Positions 25,001 through 37,295 of a DNA stretch of 64,000 bases are shown here, one piece after another; the stretch's first letter is position 1; every line of letters starts with the position of its first letter. The notes under the pieces were generated by a model. The model was not told where the DNA came from, made no database searches, and worked only from the letters and a program-made list of their open reading frames with translations. Source of the stretch: Anaeramoeba flamelloides (Eukaryota > Metamonada > Anaeramoebidae); the NCBI GenBank assembly GCA_027625915.1, contig JANTQA010000047.1, forward strand, positions 20,212,001-20,276,000. The letters are read 5' to 3'. A program made the translations under genes and the position numbers.

Positions 25001-27358
25001 GTAATATCTTTTCTTCTTTTTGTTTCATTCTTATTAATTTTTCAGCTTCTTTTTGCTTTTGAATTCGCTCTTTTTTAATTCTGATACATAATTCTTTATG
25101 ATATTTCCAATTTTCTTTTTGACATTCTCTTGAGCAATAAAAAACCATTTTACATCCTGTGCATCTTGATAAATTTGTTTTTTTAAAGCAATTATTACAA
25201 TAGATTTTTTTTTTATTATTAAAATCAAATAATTTATCAATAATTTGATAAAATTTTGATTTTTTATTAAATTGATAATATTCTTGAATATTTTTTAATT
25301 CATAATAAAGATTTTTTAAATCTATTTTGTTGTTGGTGGTGGTGTTGTTGTTGTTGTTGTTGTTGTTGTTTCTCTTGTTGTTGTTTTTGTTGTTGTTTTT
25401 GTTGTTGTTGTTGTTGTCCTTGTCGTTATTTTCATTGTTTTTATTATTATTATTCTTGATTAATTTTTCAATAATTTGTTCAATATCAAATCCATACAAG
25501 TATTTAATAATAATTTGCATTGCTAATTTAGATTTATCATTAATATCAAGTTTGTTAAAATTATTAACAGTTAAAAACATTGATTTAAAGGTATTACTTC
25601 TTGTAAATAATATGAATTTATGTGATTTTATTGAATTATTATTATTTAATTTAATAGTAAAATTTTTCGTATTATCATATTTTGTAAAAGCATTTCTAAT
25701 GTCATTTTTTAAATTCTTTTTTTCAAAATTTTTTATGTTTAATATTCTTGTAATTTTTTTAATAATAGCTAAATTGGCAAGAGTGCTGATTTGCCCAGTA
25801 TATATCCATAATAAAAAATTATTAATATTTGAATTAGTAAATTTCGTATTTTTTAATCTGTTATTGATTGCTTTGATTGATAGCCCAGTTCTCCATAGTA
25901 AAATATCTTGATGACATTTAATATTATGAATTTTGCTATCAGTCAATTCTTTATTTTTCCATATATTATAGAAATCGTATTCCAAGGGATCAATGTGAAA
26001 TATTATAAAATTTGAAAAGTGGTACCCACATTTAAAAAGTTTGCATTTTTTACCTTCTTCGATCATTGGCTTTTCCAATTGGTAAGGCGGTAAAGGCACA
26101 GTGCCATTCATATTCGGTGGTGTTGTTAAATACATATAGTTGCCAAACCCAATATATAGCCCGCCTTCTGTAACAGCCATCGAATATTGCGCACCAGAAC
26201 TGATGGCAACAGCATTGTATTCTTGAATAAAATCACATACAGTCAGTTTCACTTTTAAGACACAAACTTTCTACGAAATTTAAGGCACAATAAAAATCTC
26301 AAATTAAGGTACCAAATTCAAATTCTAGTAAAAATAATTTGTGAAAATTAAAATTCCAAAAAATTGTGCTTTAATTTGAGATTTTTTTGTGCCTTAAATT
26401 TCGTTGAAAGTTTGTACCTTAAAAGTGAAACTGACTGTAATGCAAACTTTACTTTTTGAAAATCATGACCATTTTGATCTTTCATCCCACTATACCAGAC
26501 GCTCCCATTCTCCAAGAGAATGAAACTGGCAAAATGTGAACTTGTAATGTCTTTGATCCCTTGTGCGCCCATGCTTGTGAGATGCGAAATTGGAATTTCT
26601 CTCAATGTCAAGCCCGCTTGTTGCAGAAAACGCACTGTAGCCTAAGCCCAATTGGCCATATTCATTGTTCCCCCACCCTATCAATTTCCTTCCTTTTTTG
26701 GTAATCAAGAAATTTGTCCAACCATAACTAGAAGCAAAGATTTTGTCGACATCGGTATAAATTAGTCGTGGTAGCAATTGATCTTGTCCATTTGTGTTAA
26801 CCCCAACTGCCTTTTGTTGGTTACAACCCCACCCATAGAGATCGCCATTGCTCAAGAGCACAAATGGAGTGAAATATCCACACTTTGGTGTCAACGATCC
26901 TTAGTGGTGTTTGTGATTTTCCTTGGCCTTCTTTTTCTTTTTGGCTTACTTTTGCTCTCAAAAGCTTTTCAAAGAATTCAATTTTTTTTGGTTGAAAATA
27001 GGCTTCTGTATCGCCATGCCCAAGCTGCCCATTTTGAGATCCAAACGCTTTGTCTAAGGTCCACGAATACAAAGATCCTGAAAAGCCAAGTGCTAAATAG
27101 AATGTTGCTCCAGATGCAATCTTTTTAATTTTTTCTATTTTGACTTTTGTTGGTGAAGTTTCTTTTTGATTAATTTGATACAGATTGCAGTCATAATCGA
27201 GATGAATAGAACTAAAATCTGCAAGCGCATAATCTTTTATATCAAGCTATGGTAATATTTTTGGTTGGGTTGGTAAAACTAACCCTTCGTGTGTATCTTT
27301 TTTTAAAATACCTCCAATGTTGTTTTGATAGTTTCCGAAAAAAAAACAATTACTCATT
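21764..27358 (-). pseudogene. Decaying RCC1-BTB-MYND-ankyrin-BTB gene
   Basis: One very long host gene is readable from an ATG at about 27355 (MSNCFFFGNYQ) to a stop at 21764. In order it shows RCC1-type repeats (GSLYSWTLDKAFGSQNGQLG, GDLYGWGCN, LIGWGNNEYGQLGLG), two degenerate BTB regions, a 60-residue Asn-rich tract, a MYND zinc finger (CNNCFKKTNLSRCTGC, YCSRECQKENWKYHKELC), a second Cys-rich motif (CTACNYKDAEISC), about 15 ankyrin repeats (TPFHHLC type) and a C-terminal BTB domain with a second poly-Asn tract. It is broken: an in-frame TAG near 27250 where LP-LDIKDY should continue, frame changes near 26890, 26630 and at an A8 run near 22455, an in-frame TAA at 24417-24419 inside an ankyrin repeat, and the MITE at 26240-26437. 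Homopolymer miscalls could explain some frame changes but not the MITE or the stops. When intact it was probably a ubiquitin-ligase adaptor or scaffold; that role is inference. Confidence 0.75.
26240..26437. mobile_element. MITE family A, copy 2, inside the RCC1-BTB-MYND gene
   Basis: A 198-bp copy starting CAGTCAGTTTCACTTTTAAG and ending with its complement, flanked by TA (26238-26239 and 26438-26439). Removing the element and one TA joins KVKFAL to CDFIQEYNAV with no frame change, so the insertion site was coding. The arms are still close to identical, suggesting a fairly recent insertion. Confidence 0.9.
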
Positions 27359-30300
27359 GTTGAAAAGAAAAAATAATAATTGAATTGTCTGATTTAAATT
27401 AAGAATGGTGTTCTTACAAGAATTTTATTTGAACCAAAACATTGAAAAATCAGACGGGTCAATTATTTTTTGAAATATTAAACTGTTTTGGTTTGTGGAA
27501 TTAGGTTGAGTAAAAAAAGTTGATTGAATTTCTACAAATATATTTCAATAAGCAGAGTATCTTTAATTTTGGTTCATTTTTTGAGTCAAATTCTAAAATG
27601 TTGTTTAAAAAAATATGTTTTTTTTTTTTTTTTTAAATACTGTAAGCTGGAGTGAACCTTTATTTTTTTGTCTATCAAATAAATGTTAGGTTCACTGATC
27701 AGATTAGTTGGTTTTTCAGAGAGTAACTTTTGTTAATAAACCTTAATCGGGTAGTTAATAAATCGAACAAAATTTTATTCTGTCAGATCTGATAATAAGA
27801 TCAAATGTCAATCTTTTTTTCGTTTTGAGTTTTTCGAAAGGTTGGTATAATGTTGATCAAAAATCGAATTAAATAAGATTCAAATTGTGAAAGCAAAGAG
27901 ATTTTTCTCGATTTTAGCAATTGTTGAAGTAAACAAACAAAACTATCCTATTGTAAAAAAAAAGTTCACAAAACATTTTTTTTGAAAAACATATTTCCAA
28001 AATGGGTTTGATTTTCTAATTCATTGGACAAAATAAAAAATTGATTAGGTTTTATTTTTATCTTGAAAAAAAATTATATTTCTTCTTTTTTTTTCTGTAT
28101 AAAGAGGGACACACCACTACCTTGAGAACATTCGAGTTGTTTGTTTCTTTCTAATATTGTTTCAAAATTTAAAGGAAAAAAAATTTTTTTCCACTTTCAA
28201 TCTAAAAAAGATTTTTAGAAATTAGGGATCATTTCAAATTTTCCAATTCTTAAAGAAACTTCAATGACTAATTTACCTTTTATAATTGGGGACTTTCGTG
28301 AGTTAGTTTAATTTTTGGGAGGTGATTTTTTTTTGGGAAAGTGAACTGAAAATTTTGATCTTTTTATTATGAAATTAACAATAGATTTAATTTTCCTTCA
28401 GGTTTTAGTCTCTATTATTTTTTGATTGAACAATTTCTAAATAAGGATTCTTTCTCTAGAAATAAGTTTAATATTGAAAATAAAAAGGTTTTTTCAAATC
28501 TAAGTTATTGTCAAAAAATTTTAAACACCTCTATTAAATTTAGGTAAAAAAATTTAAAAGAGGCTTGTCCCTTAAATATTTTTTTCTTGAACGAAATCAT
28601 TTCCTTTCAGAACAGAAGAGTCAAAATAAGAAACTATATTTATTGTACAATTAAAATTGGTGTATGACAGTAATTTGTGTTTGAAAAAGAAATTTTGTCT
28701 GGAATTAAAAAAATCCAACAAAACAATTTTAAATCTAGATTTTGCAAGTACCAATCAACTACAAAACAACAATCTCATTAGATTTTATTTGATATTGATG
28801 TTTGTAGTATCAGTGTTTTTAAAAAATTGTATACCAAATAAAATTTTTTTGGAAAATAGTTTTGTCTGTGATTGCTAATGGAATTATCTATATTTAGAAT
28901 TGTTAAAATTGAAAAGCCTAATAATTTATTAAGCCCAAGGAAATTTTGATATTTTTTAAAATCTATTTATTTCTCCCTTTCTATCTACATCTTCATCCTA
29001 TTTCTCATATTCGTATTCAACCACGTTCCCCCCCCTCTTCAACTTGATAATCTTATCACAAATAATTTTTGAACTTTTTTAATTCATTAAGAGAAATATT
29101 TTTGTAAATATGGCAAATTAATTGTTGAAATCTAAAAGAATATCTATCTAAAAAATTAATACTAAGAAAATTAGAATTCTATTAGGATTTTCATTATAGA
29201 ACTTAAAGACAAAATTTGATTTTTTTTTAGTTCCATTGTAGTATTAATGATGATACAAATAATTATTTAAAAACATAAATACTAATCAATATTGTTTTAA
29301 TGAATTTAATAACAAAATAAAACTAATCTAATTTTACTATTTTTATATTTTGTTTTTATTATTTTCATTTTATTTTCTGTATTAATTTATAAATGTAATA
29401 AGATATTAATTTGATTTATTTTTCAAAACAACATAATATTCGATTGGTATAAAGAAATAATTTTTTACAGGTAAAAACAATTCAAAAATTTATTAATAGA
29501 AATAATATTTAAATATTCAACTCAGTACAAAAAATATTGGTATTTAAATAATCTCTAATTCCATTCTAAATACACTATTTTTTTTTTCATTTTGATTGGA
29601 ATATCATATTTTTTTCATAACGAAAATTAAAAGAAAAACGACTATATATAACTTTTCTCATTAGTTTTTTTTTTTTATTATTATTTTGATTTGGTTCAAT
29701 AACAGTTAAATTTTTTTTATTTATCTTTATATTTAGATTTAAAATTCAAATTTCAATTATTCATTGAAAAGTACTTGGAAAAAAATTTTTTCTTTTTTTT
29801 TTTTTTTTTTATTGTTGAAGAAGTGTAAATTACACTCTGCATATCCTTTTACTTAAATTCCCTTTCAGGAATTTAAGCGTAAAATCATAGATTCCACGAT
29901 GATTATTTAATGAAAATAGTTTCAAACTGTTTCTTTTAAATAAATTCATTAAGATTTTTTTTTATTTTTAATTTGTTATAAAATATTAATCTATCTTTTT
30001 CATAGGAAGGATAGACCTATAAAAAATGATCAATATTTTCAATAATTTCTTGTTTTAATAAAGAGATCTAAATATTTGAACAACTATAGATCAAATGAAA
30101 TAGGTTACTTTATAAGTTTTTTAGAACTTTATAGATGGTTTGAATCTATAAAGTGCAAAGGTTTTAAGAATAAGATTTTGTTTTACTAAATTGAGTTGCT
30201 TTTTTTGATTTTTTTTTGTTTTTTTGAAATTTTCCCAAATCTTCTTTTCGAAAAATCCCAGTACAAGATACCGACTCGAAAGCAAAAACCCAGTCCAGGT

Positions 30301-30901
30301 AACAAAATCGACAGATTGTACGAAAAGTCCAATTTGGTTCACTTTGGTTGGTTTCAGATCGCATTCGTTGGATTCAGTTCTCTACAGTTGCATAAGTCCA
30401 GCTCAATTCATTTTAGATCTGATCAGTACAAGTTTGGTTGGGTTAGTCATGACCAAGTCCACTAATTCTTATAATGGTTTTTTATTCCATGAACCTCTCC
30501 AAGGACCTAAAAAAAAACAAAAAGAGAAGGAACCCAAACAACTTAAAAAGGGAAATTTAGGAAAGGAAAAAAGTATAAAAAAAAATAAAAAAAATTTTTT
30601 TTATGGTCTCCTTAACAATAACTTAAAAAGATCTAAATATTAAAAATGAATTTTCCTTTTTTATTATCATTTATTATACAAAAAAAAAAATATTTTTAGT
30701 TTTCATTAATCTTCATGGAAAATATTTATTAATTGAAAAAAATAGACTAAATATTAATATTTGTAAAATTCTGAAAAAAAAACAAAAAAAAGGGATTAAT
30801 ATTTAGCTTTAAAAAAATCTTCAATTAATAAAGGTAAATAAACTAAAAAAGAAAAAAAAAATTGAAAAAGAAAAAAAAATTAATAATAATTTCAATAATT
30901 G
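27359..30901. other. Gene-free stretch upstream of the RCC1 pseudogene
   Basis: It is AT-rich and includes MITE-B copy 3 (28395-28576). A region at about 30240-30480 is less AT-rich, but its two overlapping open frames (about 140 and 89 codons) show no recognisable domain and begin in neighbouring low-complexity DNA, so I do not call a gene. The promoter of the minus-strand gene, if still used, would lie just above 27358. Confidence 0.55.
28395..28576. mobile_element. MITE family B, copy 3 (reverse orientation)
   Basis: It reads as the reverse complement of the 17.1-kb copy: TTTAGTCTCTATTATTTTTT at the left, ATTTAGGTAAAAAAATTT and CTTGTCCCTTAA at the right. About 180 bp, non-coding. Confidence 0.65.
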
Positions 30902-32929
30902 TTATTTTAATTTATTATCATCAATTTCAATTTTTATGAATCCAAAATCACGAATAATTTTATTTTGAAAATTTCTTTGTAAACGAAGATAACTGTTATT
31001 AGAATAAATCTTTTTTTCAATTAAATTTCGATCTTTTTGATCAAATACTTTCTTGTATTGTTGTAATTTTCTAATTTCCTTTTTCCTTAAGCCAATATAA
31101 TATAAAATTAAATATAATAAATCCTTCAAATCTAGGGGTTTTAACGAAGAATAAAGAAATAATAAATTTTTGTTTGATAATTTTGGAATAAAGATATCGC
31201 AAATAGCTAATTGGCAAAAGGCTATCAAAGTTTCTTGATTTATATGTTTGGCAAAGGATAATAAATCTGCACAATGCTGGCAATTTTTAAATTGAATTTT
31301 ATTTGTTTTTAAGAAAGTTGCCAAATCTGAAAATAAGCAAGCTTTATAACCGATATCGATCTCAAGAACAAGAACATTATGAGATTTTCTCTTTTTTTCA
31401 TTTTTCTTCGTATTATTATGGATTCTTATTAACTGTTCCTTGATCACTTTTTGAAAATATTGCGTTCTTGCAATGAATAAGGATTTATTGGCAAGGACTT
31501 TTACCGGCTTTTTCTTATTATATTTGATCATTAAAATTAGATCATAATATTTATTCTTTTTCGTTTTTGTTTCAAAGCATTCAAATAATTTAATATAGTC
31601 TTTTTCAATTAATTTTTGGATGATTTTGTGATTCTTTTTTTTGATGGTGTTTGTATTTGTTGTGTGTAAATTTTCATTTAAACACTCACATATTTTTAAT
31701 AAATTGTTGTCCTTAAATTGATCAGCCAAATCTTTTAATTCATATAAGGCATCTGCTTCTATTGTCAAAATTGTTTCTAATTGCTCGCAATAGAGATATT
31801 TAAGATATAAAACAAAAGCAGAAAAGCTTAATGCTTTCATTTGATATTTGCCATCTCCCAAATATTTGATCCCAAGTTTCTTTTCAAGTTTTTTTGTATT
31901 AATTTTCTTATTTAGGATTTTTTGGAAAATCGCACTTCTTCCTCTTAAAACTATTTCTTGTGCATTTATTATATGTCTATATTCTAAGAAATCCTGTTTC
32001 TCTTTTCCTTTCTTTTTTCTTTCTTTTTTAATTTCTTTTTCTTTTTTAATTTCTTTTTCTTTTTTAATTTCTTTTTCTTTTTTAATTTCTTTTTTAATTT
32101 CTTTTTCGTTTTCTTTTTTTATTTCTTTTTCATTTTCAAAACTTTCGTCATCACCGTCGTCGTAGTTGGTGTTGTCTTCATCGCTTCTACTTTTTTTTTT
32201 AAACCAAATAAAATGAATATCTGAACCATAAATTTTGGGGTTTTCTTTTTCTAATTCGTCTTTTGGATCGATAGATAATAAACTCAGAATTTCTTTTGAG
32301 TAATTTGCTGACACTGTTGTAAACTGAACAGGCTTAAGGGTTTCTATTTTAAGTTTTTGAAAAAACCCAGATTTTTTTTTATTTAATGAGTTGGGATTGA
32401 GAGCTACTCGAATTGCTTCAGTAAAAACAGATTTCAAATTCCTTGATGTTAAAGCAGAATTCTCAAGATACTTTACAGCTCCAATATCTTTTGCCAGGTG
32501 GAGCCCTTGTTCATAAGTAATTGGTGTTTCTCCTCTTTCTTGCAGTTTTTTAATTGTATCTTGGTCGCGTCTAAGATCTAATTTGTTCCCGATTAAAAGA
32601 AAAGGTGTTTCAGGACAATGGTGCGAGATTTCAGGTTCCCATTTGCTTTTCACGTTTTCAAAAGAGGATGGGCGAGTTATATCAAAACAAATTAAAAACA
32701 CACTTGTGTCTGGATACGACAAAGGCCTTAGTCTCTCATGATCTTCAGACCCATTAGAATCCCACAGATTGACGTTGATTGGTTCTCCATCAATCATCAC
32801 ATTGGCTGAAGAGTTATCAAAGATAGTTGGGATGTATTCAGTTGGAAAGGCATTGTTTGTGTAACAAATTAACATAGAAGTTTTTCCAACAGCCCCATCT
32901 CCAACAACAACAAGTTTGATTCTCCTCAT
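30902..32929 (-). CDS. Rho-family GTPase fused to BTB domains (RhoBTB-like)
   Basis: An intronless frame of 675 residues, counted from the ATG at 32929. The frame is open a little further upstream but without an earlier ATG. Residues 1-180 align with Rac1 without a gap up to switch II: P-loop GDGAVGKTS (10-18), switch I with Thr35 (EYIPTIFDN), then WDSNGSED where Rac has WDTAGQED. Thus Ala59 is Asn and the catalytic Gln61 is Ser. The base-binding GNKLDLR and ENSAL motifs follow. A Lys/Glu repeat (about 268-312) interrupts the first BTB region (about 236-420); a second BTB is at about 460-580, and a helical C-terminus at 580-675 has no CAAX prenylation box. By analogy with RhoBTB proteins it is likely a Cullin-3 adaptor that no longer hydrolyses GTP efficiently; both points are inference. 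Confidence 0.85.
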   Translation of the reverse strand: MRRIKLVVVGDGAVGKTSMLICYTNNAFPTEYIPTIFDNSSANVMIDGEPINVNLWDSNGSEDHERLRPLSYPDTSVFLICFDITRPSSFENVKSKWEPEISHHCPETPFLLIGNKLDLRRDQDTIKKLQERGETPITYEQGLHLAKDIGAVKYLENSALTSRNLKSVFTEAIRVALNPNSLNKKKSGFFQKLKIETLKPVQFTTVSANYSKEILSLLSIDPKDELEKENPKIYGSDIHFIWFKKKSRSDEDNTNYDDGDDESFENEKEIKKENEKEIKKEIKKEKEIKKEKEIKKEKEIKKERKKKGKEKQDFLEYRHIINAQEIVLRGRSAIFQKILNKKINTKKLEKKLGIKYLGDGKYQMKALSFSAFVLYLKYLYCEQLETILTIEADALYELKDLADQFKDNNLLKICECLNENLHTTNTNTIKKKNHKIIQKLIEKDYIKLFECFETKTKKNKYYDLILMIKYNKKKPVKVLANKSLFIARTQYFQKVIKEQLIRIHNNTKKNEKKRKSHNVLVLEIDIGYKACLFSDLATFLKTNKIQFKNCQHCADLLSFAKHINQETLIAFCQLAICDIFIPKLSNKNLLFLYSSLKPLDLKDLLYLILYYIGLRKKEIRKLQQYKKVFDQKDRNLIEKKIYSNNSYLRLQRNFQNKIIRDFGFIKIEIDDNKLK

Positions 32930-33034
32930 TTTTCTAAAAAATGGAATAGACAGGAAATATTTTGGGTGAAAAACTTGAAAACGAAACCTCCTCAAATAAA
33001 AATTTGTGGTTTATTTTTCCTCTTTTTATTGTTA

Positions 33035-33260
33035 ATTACAAAATAAAAAGATCAAAATTTTTATTCAACTTTGCAAAAAAAATAATATCCCAAGAATTAA
33101 TACAAAACATGAAAGTCATCAATTCTAAAAAGTCAAACTCAAAATTCAGGTTCTATTCTGGAATTGAAAAAACTTTTGATTTTTCCTGATTTTGAAAAAT
33201 CTTTTTTTTGAAAAGCTGAACAAAAATATTGTTCGATTTATTTTGCAACAAATAGTAGAA
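33035..33260. repeat. Dispersed repeat R3, copy 2
   Basis: It matches 6948-7165 over its ends (AAAATAAAAAGATCAAAATT; TTTATTTTGCAACAAATAGTA) and carries the same partly complementary inner ends. Confidence 0.55.
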
Positions 33261-34643
33261 TTAATTTGTTATTTTTATAAAGACAACGAATGTTTGTCTG
33301 AGTTTCTTTTTTTGAAAGGTCTTATCATTAAAGTATGGAAAGTTTTTTTGAACCCAAATAAAAATTTGTTGTTTTTTAATTTTCAATTTTTAGTGTTTCT
33401 TCATTCGGCAATAATTTTTCTTATCTTTGAAATATTCCAAAACTAAAGCAATACTTGAAGAGGTATGTTGTTATAATTGTTGTTGGATGAGAGTTTTGGA
33501 ATTATTTATATTGTCTCTTTTTGAAAATTAAGTAATTTCTTTTTTTTTATTTGTCAAAAATTACTTTTTGATTTTTAAAAAAGTTTTTTAATTGACAAAT
33601 AAATTTTAAGGGTCGAGTCATTACTGTGAAATTTTTTATTCTGAAAAGGAAAAAAACTTTTTAGTAATTTTATGAGCACCTAACACCAATCAAAAACCAG
33701 CCACCCTATGATGTACGATCGATCTCCAAAAATCAACAACCAAAAATGAGGACATTTTTAGAATAAAGCGCCAAATATCGACACTCAATTTCCAAGTAGA
33801 ATCATTGTGAATTACAATTTTGAAAACAACTATGTCAGTTTTAAAGTGCCTCTCTTTCGCGCTTTTTGAGATCTCAGTGATTTTTTTTTTCTTTTTTTTC
33901 ATTTTTCAAATGAAATATTTTTATTGATTATATATGACCGAATCCATACTTGGTCAAATTAAGAGGGTTACTAAATAACCACAAATTAGAATAAATCGAA
34001 TTAAATTGATTGCGAAATTCAAGAAAGCAATTTGTCTTAAATTAAAGAAATTTACTCATTTGGAAATAGAAAATGAGAAAAGATGAATTTTTTTTTTTTT
34101 AAATTTTGATTTTATGAAATTGAGAACTCTTTTAAACTTATTTTTCTTCTTTGAATTTTTTATGAAAGATGATCCAATGGATTTTTTTTTTGTTATTTGA
34201 ATTTTTTCCACCAAAAGAGTGACTATTTCACAATACACTTTTTGGTCTCGGGTCACCCCTTGAGTATGGTGCATATTCACGGTAAATGAATAGACCTTTA
34301 AAATCAAAAATTGTAATTAAATAAAAGACTCAAAATTAATTCTAAGGAGATGAAATTGACTTAGTATATAAAAAAGAATCCTTTCAGAAATCTAAGAATA
34401 CAAATTATTGGAAACTTTTTGAGATTGGCGAATGGGATTATTTTTATAAAAAAATCCCTTTAATTAATATTTTGAAGAACTAATATTCCTGTTATTTTTA
34501 TTCTTATAATTCTAGTATTCGTATTTGGGAAAACAAAATGAAATATAAAAATTTTTTCAAAATTGGTTCATTATTAAATAATTTCAAAAAAAATTGAATT
34601 TGGGAACGAAAAATAGAATTTTTAAGGTTTACAATTGGGGAAA

Positions 34644-34680
<37 letters not shown>

Positions 34681-35064
34681 TTTTAAGAGTTCCCAAAATT
34701 ATTCTTTTAGCATGAGAACAAAAATGATCTGAATTTAAGGCTACTTTTGAAGGAAAGTTTTATGAAATAAAATATTAAATTTGAATGAATGTCCCTAGAT
34801 TTTTATCGAATCATCATTTAAATAATGAATCGAAGTTACCAGGAAATTTTAAGGTAATTTACCTAGAAAATTATTCGAATTAATAATTGTTAAAAGTAAA
34901 TCCAAAAATTATTATATAAATATGAAAAATATATGAAAATTAAAAGAAATTTTATTGAAATTTCAAAGAAGATATTTATTTTTTTGATTGGATTCTTGAA
35001 AAGAAAAATTATTCAAATAGTGTGGAAAAAACGAAAAAGAAAAAAAAAGTAATAGAAATGTAAT

Positions 35065-35259
35065 AGAGCAAGTTCCACTTTAAAGAGACAACCTTTGAAA
35101 AAAAAATTAAGTCGCAAAAAAATCTCAAATTAAAGTACAAATTTCGGATTCTAATCAAATAATTTGTGTACATAAAATTCCAAAAAATGTGTTTTAATTT
35201 GAGATTTTTTTGTCTATTAGATCTTAGTTCTCTGTTTGTGTAATAAAAATTGAACTGGT
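35065..35259. mobile_element. MITE family A, copy 3 (degraded)
   Basis: It is recognisable by AGTTCCACTTTAAAGAGACA, AAAAAAATCTCAAATTAAAG and TTTTAATTTGAGATTTTTTT. Both ends have decayed (the right ends TTGAACTGGTC). It is the oldest-looking copy of the family here. Confidence 0.65.
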
Positions 35260-35569
35260 CTTAATAAAAAAGTTTTAAGAAAAAAACATCGAACTGTATT
35301 CTTATGCCATTATTCCCAAAATTTTTTGCTTATTGAAATGATCAAATTAATTTAGACATGGTATTTATTTTACTACTTTTATTTTGAAATTTAATAGCCC
35401 CTTTTCAATTTTTCTTGTTGTTAGAAAAAGAAATAATAAACTAAAAAGACCAGTAATTAAACCTAATTCCAATATTATAAATATACCAAGCCCCGCAAAA
35501 AAATATACACATAATACAAGTAAATAAAAATAAAAATTAATGAAAATCTATTAAAAAGATTTTTCGGGT

Positions 35570-35795
35570 TAAACTAAATTTCAAAAATAGGTGCAGATTT
35601 TTCATCTGAAAAAAATTGTTTAAGGGTTTTTTTTTTTTTAATTATAACGTATTTTACTAAAGTTTTTAGAGACAATAACCAATATAGATTAATAAATAAA
35701 AATATAGTGTAATCATTTTATTATTTAAAAGACAAATGAAAAAAGAAAATAATAATAAAATAAAATTTTGCCCCCAATTTTGAAATTTGACTTAC
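35570..35795. repeat. MITE family D, copy 2
   Basis: It matches 6498-6727, with inverted ends AATTTCAAAAATAGGTGCAG and TTTGCCCCCAATTTTGAAAT. About 226 bp, non-coding. Confidence 0.65.
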
Positions 35796-35864
35796 ATAAA
35801 CGAAGGTTAACTACAAGATCAATATTTTCAGATAATTAAACATGCCATTGTTAAAATACATTAT

Positions 35865-36145
35865 CTTGTCTCATTTTTCATAGTGATTTTTTCTCTTTTC
35901 AAAGATATTTTTTTTTTCAGAGGATCTTTTTTTAAAAAAAAAGTAAAACAAAAACAAAAGAAAAACCAAAATTTTTACAAAAAGAAAAAGAAAACCAAAA
36001 AAAAAAACTAAAATTTGCAAAATTAGAAAAAATGATTCTGATTCAAAAATTTGAACATAATTTTTTGAGAAGAACACAGGAATAAACCCTCAAAACAACT
36101 CCCATTAACCTTATAAATTGAATCAAAATTTTTGAAATCTAGTTT
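35865..36145 (+). repeat. Dispersed repeat R2, copy 2
   Basis: It matches 10215-10515 in the same orientation (TTAGAAAAAATGATTCTGAT, AGGAATAAACCCTCAAAA, CTCCCATTAAC). Confidence 0.6.
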
Positions 36146-37101
36146 ATAATATTGATAAATATAAATAAATATCGAAAAATTTTTGACTTCATTTTCCTTA
36201 CCACAAATCTTTTTTAATCATTTTGAATGGAGCGTTCTTTTGGCTTAAATACAGAGAAACTTTATAAAATTAGTTTTCCTTCAAAATATTCATAGTCTCG
36301 GGTTGTTTAAAAAGTTGAGAACCAAGATTAAAAAAATGGAAATTGAACTAAAAATTTAATTAAAGAAATTTGAATTTTCAATATCTAAAATATCCCCCTT
36401 AACAAATACATTCTATTAGTTGGTTAATTCTGATCTTGGTAACATCTTGAAAATTACATTTGCTTCACTTTGTAAATTTGAGACAAATAAGATGCAAGAG
36501 TTTTATTACTGCACATTACTTTCTTTTTTTACAATTTAATATGTCTTCCTTACACTTCCAGTCAATTGTTTTTTATTTGATTATTTGGATCAATTTTTGG
36601 TAACTGAAACATTAATTACTCTTTGAGTTGGCATTTCAAGTAAGTTTGATTCTATTAAGGTGTAACAAAAACTCAAACTTGAGCAAGGATATTTTTTAAT
36701 AAAAAAATACTTGAAAAAACTTGTAGATATCTACATCAAGAAGTTAAAATTGTATTAGAATTAATAAAAAAATAATCAATTATGAGGTACAAAAATTGAA
36801 ACAAATATAATTAATATCAATAAAATTTTTGGGGTGAGAATTTTTATTAAGAACTTATAAATTAATCATTGTTTATCGAGCTGGTATGTAGGGTAAATTT
36901 TTCTAAGAATTGTATAAAGTTTATTTAATTGGAATTCTAAAGGTAGTAAATATTTTCATTAATCAAATTTAATTAATAAAATCTGGAAATTTAGAAAAAT
37001 GGAAATATATAAATTCTTATTCAACTCAAAAAAAATAACTTTTATGCTTACAAAAAAAAAAAAAAATACAACTCTGAAATAAAATAGTTTTATTTGATTT
37101 A

Positions 37102-37295
37102 CAGTCAGTTCCACTTTTAAGACATAAACTTTCAACCAAATTTAAGCTACAAAAAAAACTCCAATTAAGGCACTAAAATTTGTATTTTTTTTTTTACAAT
37201 TTATTTTACTAGAATCTGAATTTTATCCCTAATCTGAGATTTTTTTATGAGCCTTAGATTCCGTAGCAGTTTGTGCCTTAAAGTGAAATGGACTG
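37102..37295. mobile_element. MITE family A, copy 4
   Basis: It starts CAGTCAGTTCCACTTTTAAG and ends AAAGTGAAATGGACTG with TA on each side. Several internal differences make it moderately old. Confidence 0.8.

Noticed and set aside
25327-25911. A 194-codon plus-strand frame rich in Leu and Phe, like a membrane protein
   Set aside because: It is the shadow of the Asn-rich tract and BTB region of the minus-strand gene.
24417-27260. In-frame TAA and TAG in the RCC1-MYND-ankyrin gene at places where Gln would fit, hinting at stop-codon reassignment
   Set aside because: The intact genes in the window (Rho-BTB, STAND-ankyrin, RCC1-BTB, Fe-ADH, propeller) have no internal stops and end at TAA, and this gene also has frame changes and a MITE, so ordinary decay explains the stops.
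30224-30643. A 140-codon plus-strand frame in a less AT-rich patch
   Set aside because: No domain, no splice support and a Lys-rich low-complexity end; overlapping frames on both strands are equally long.
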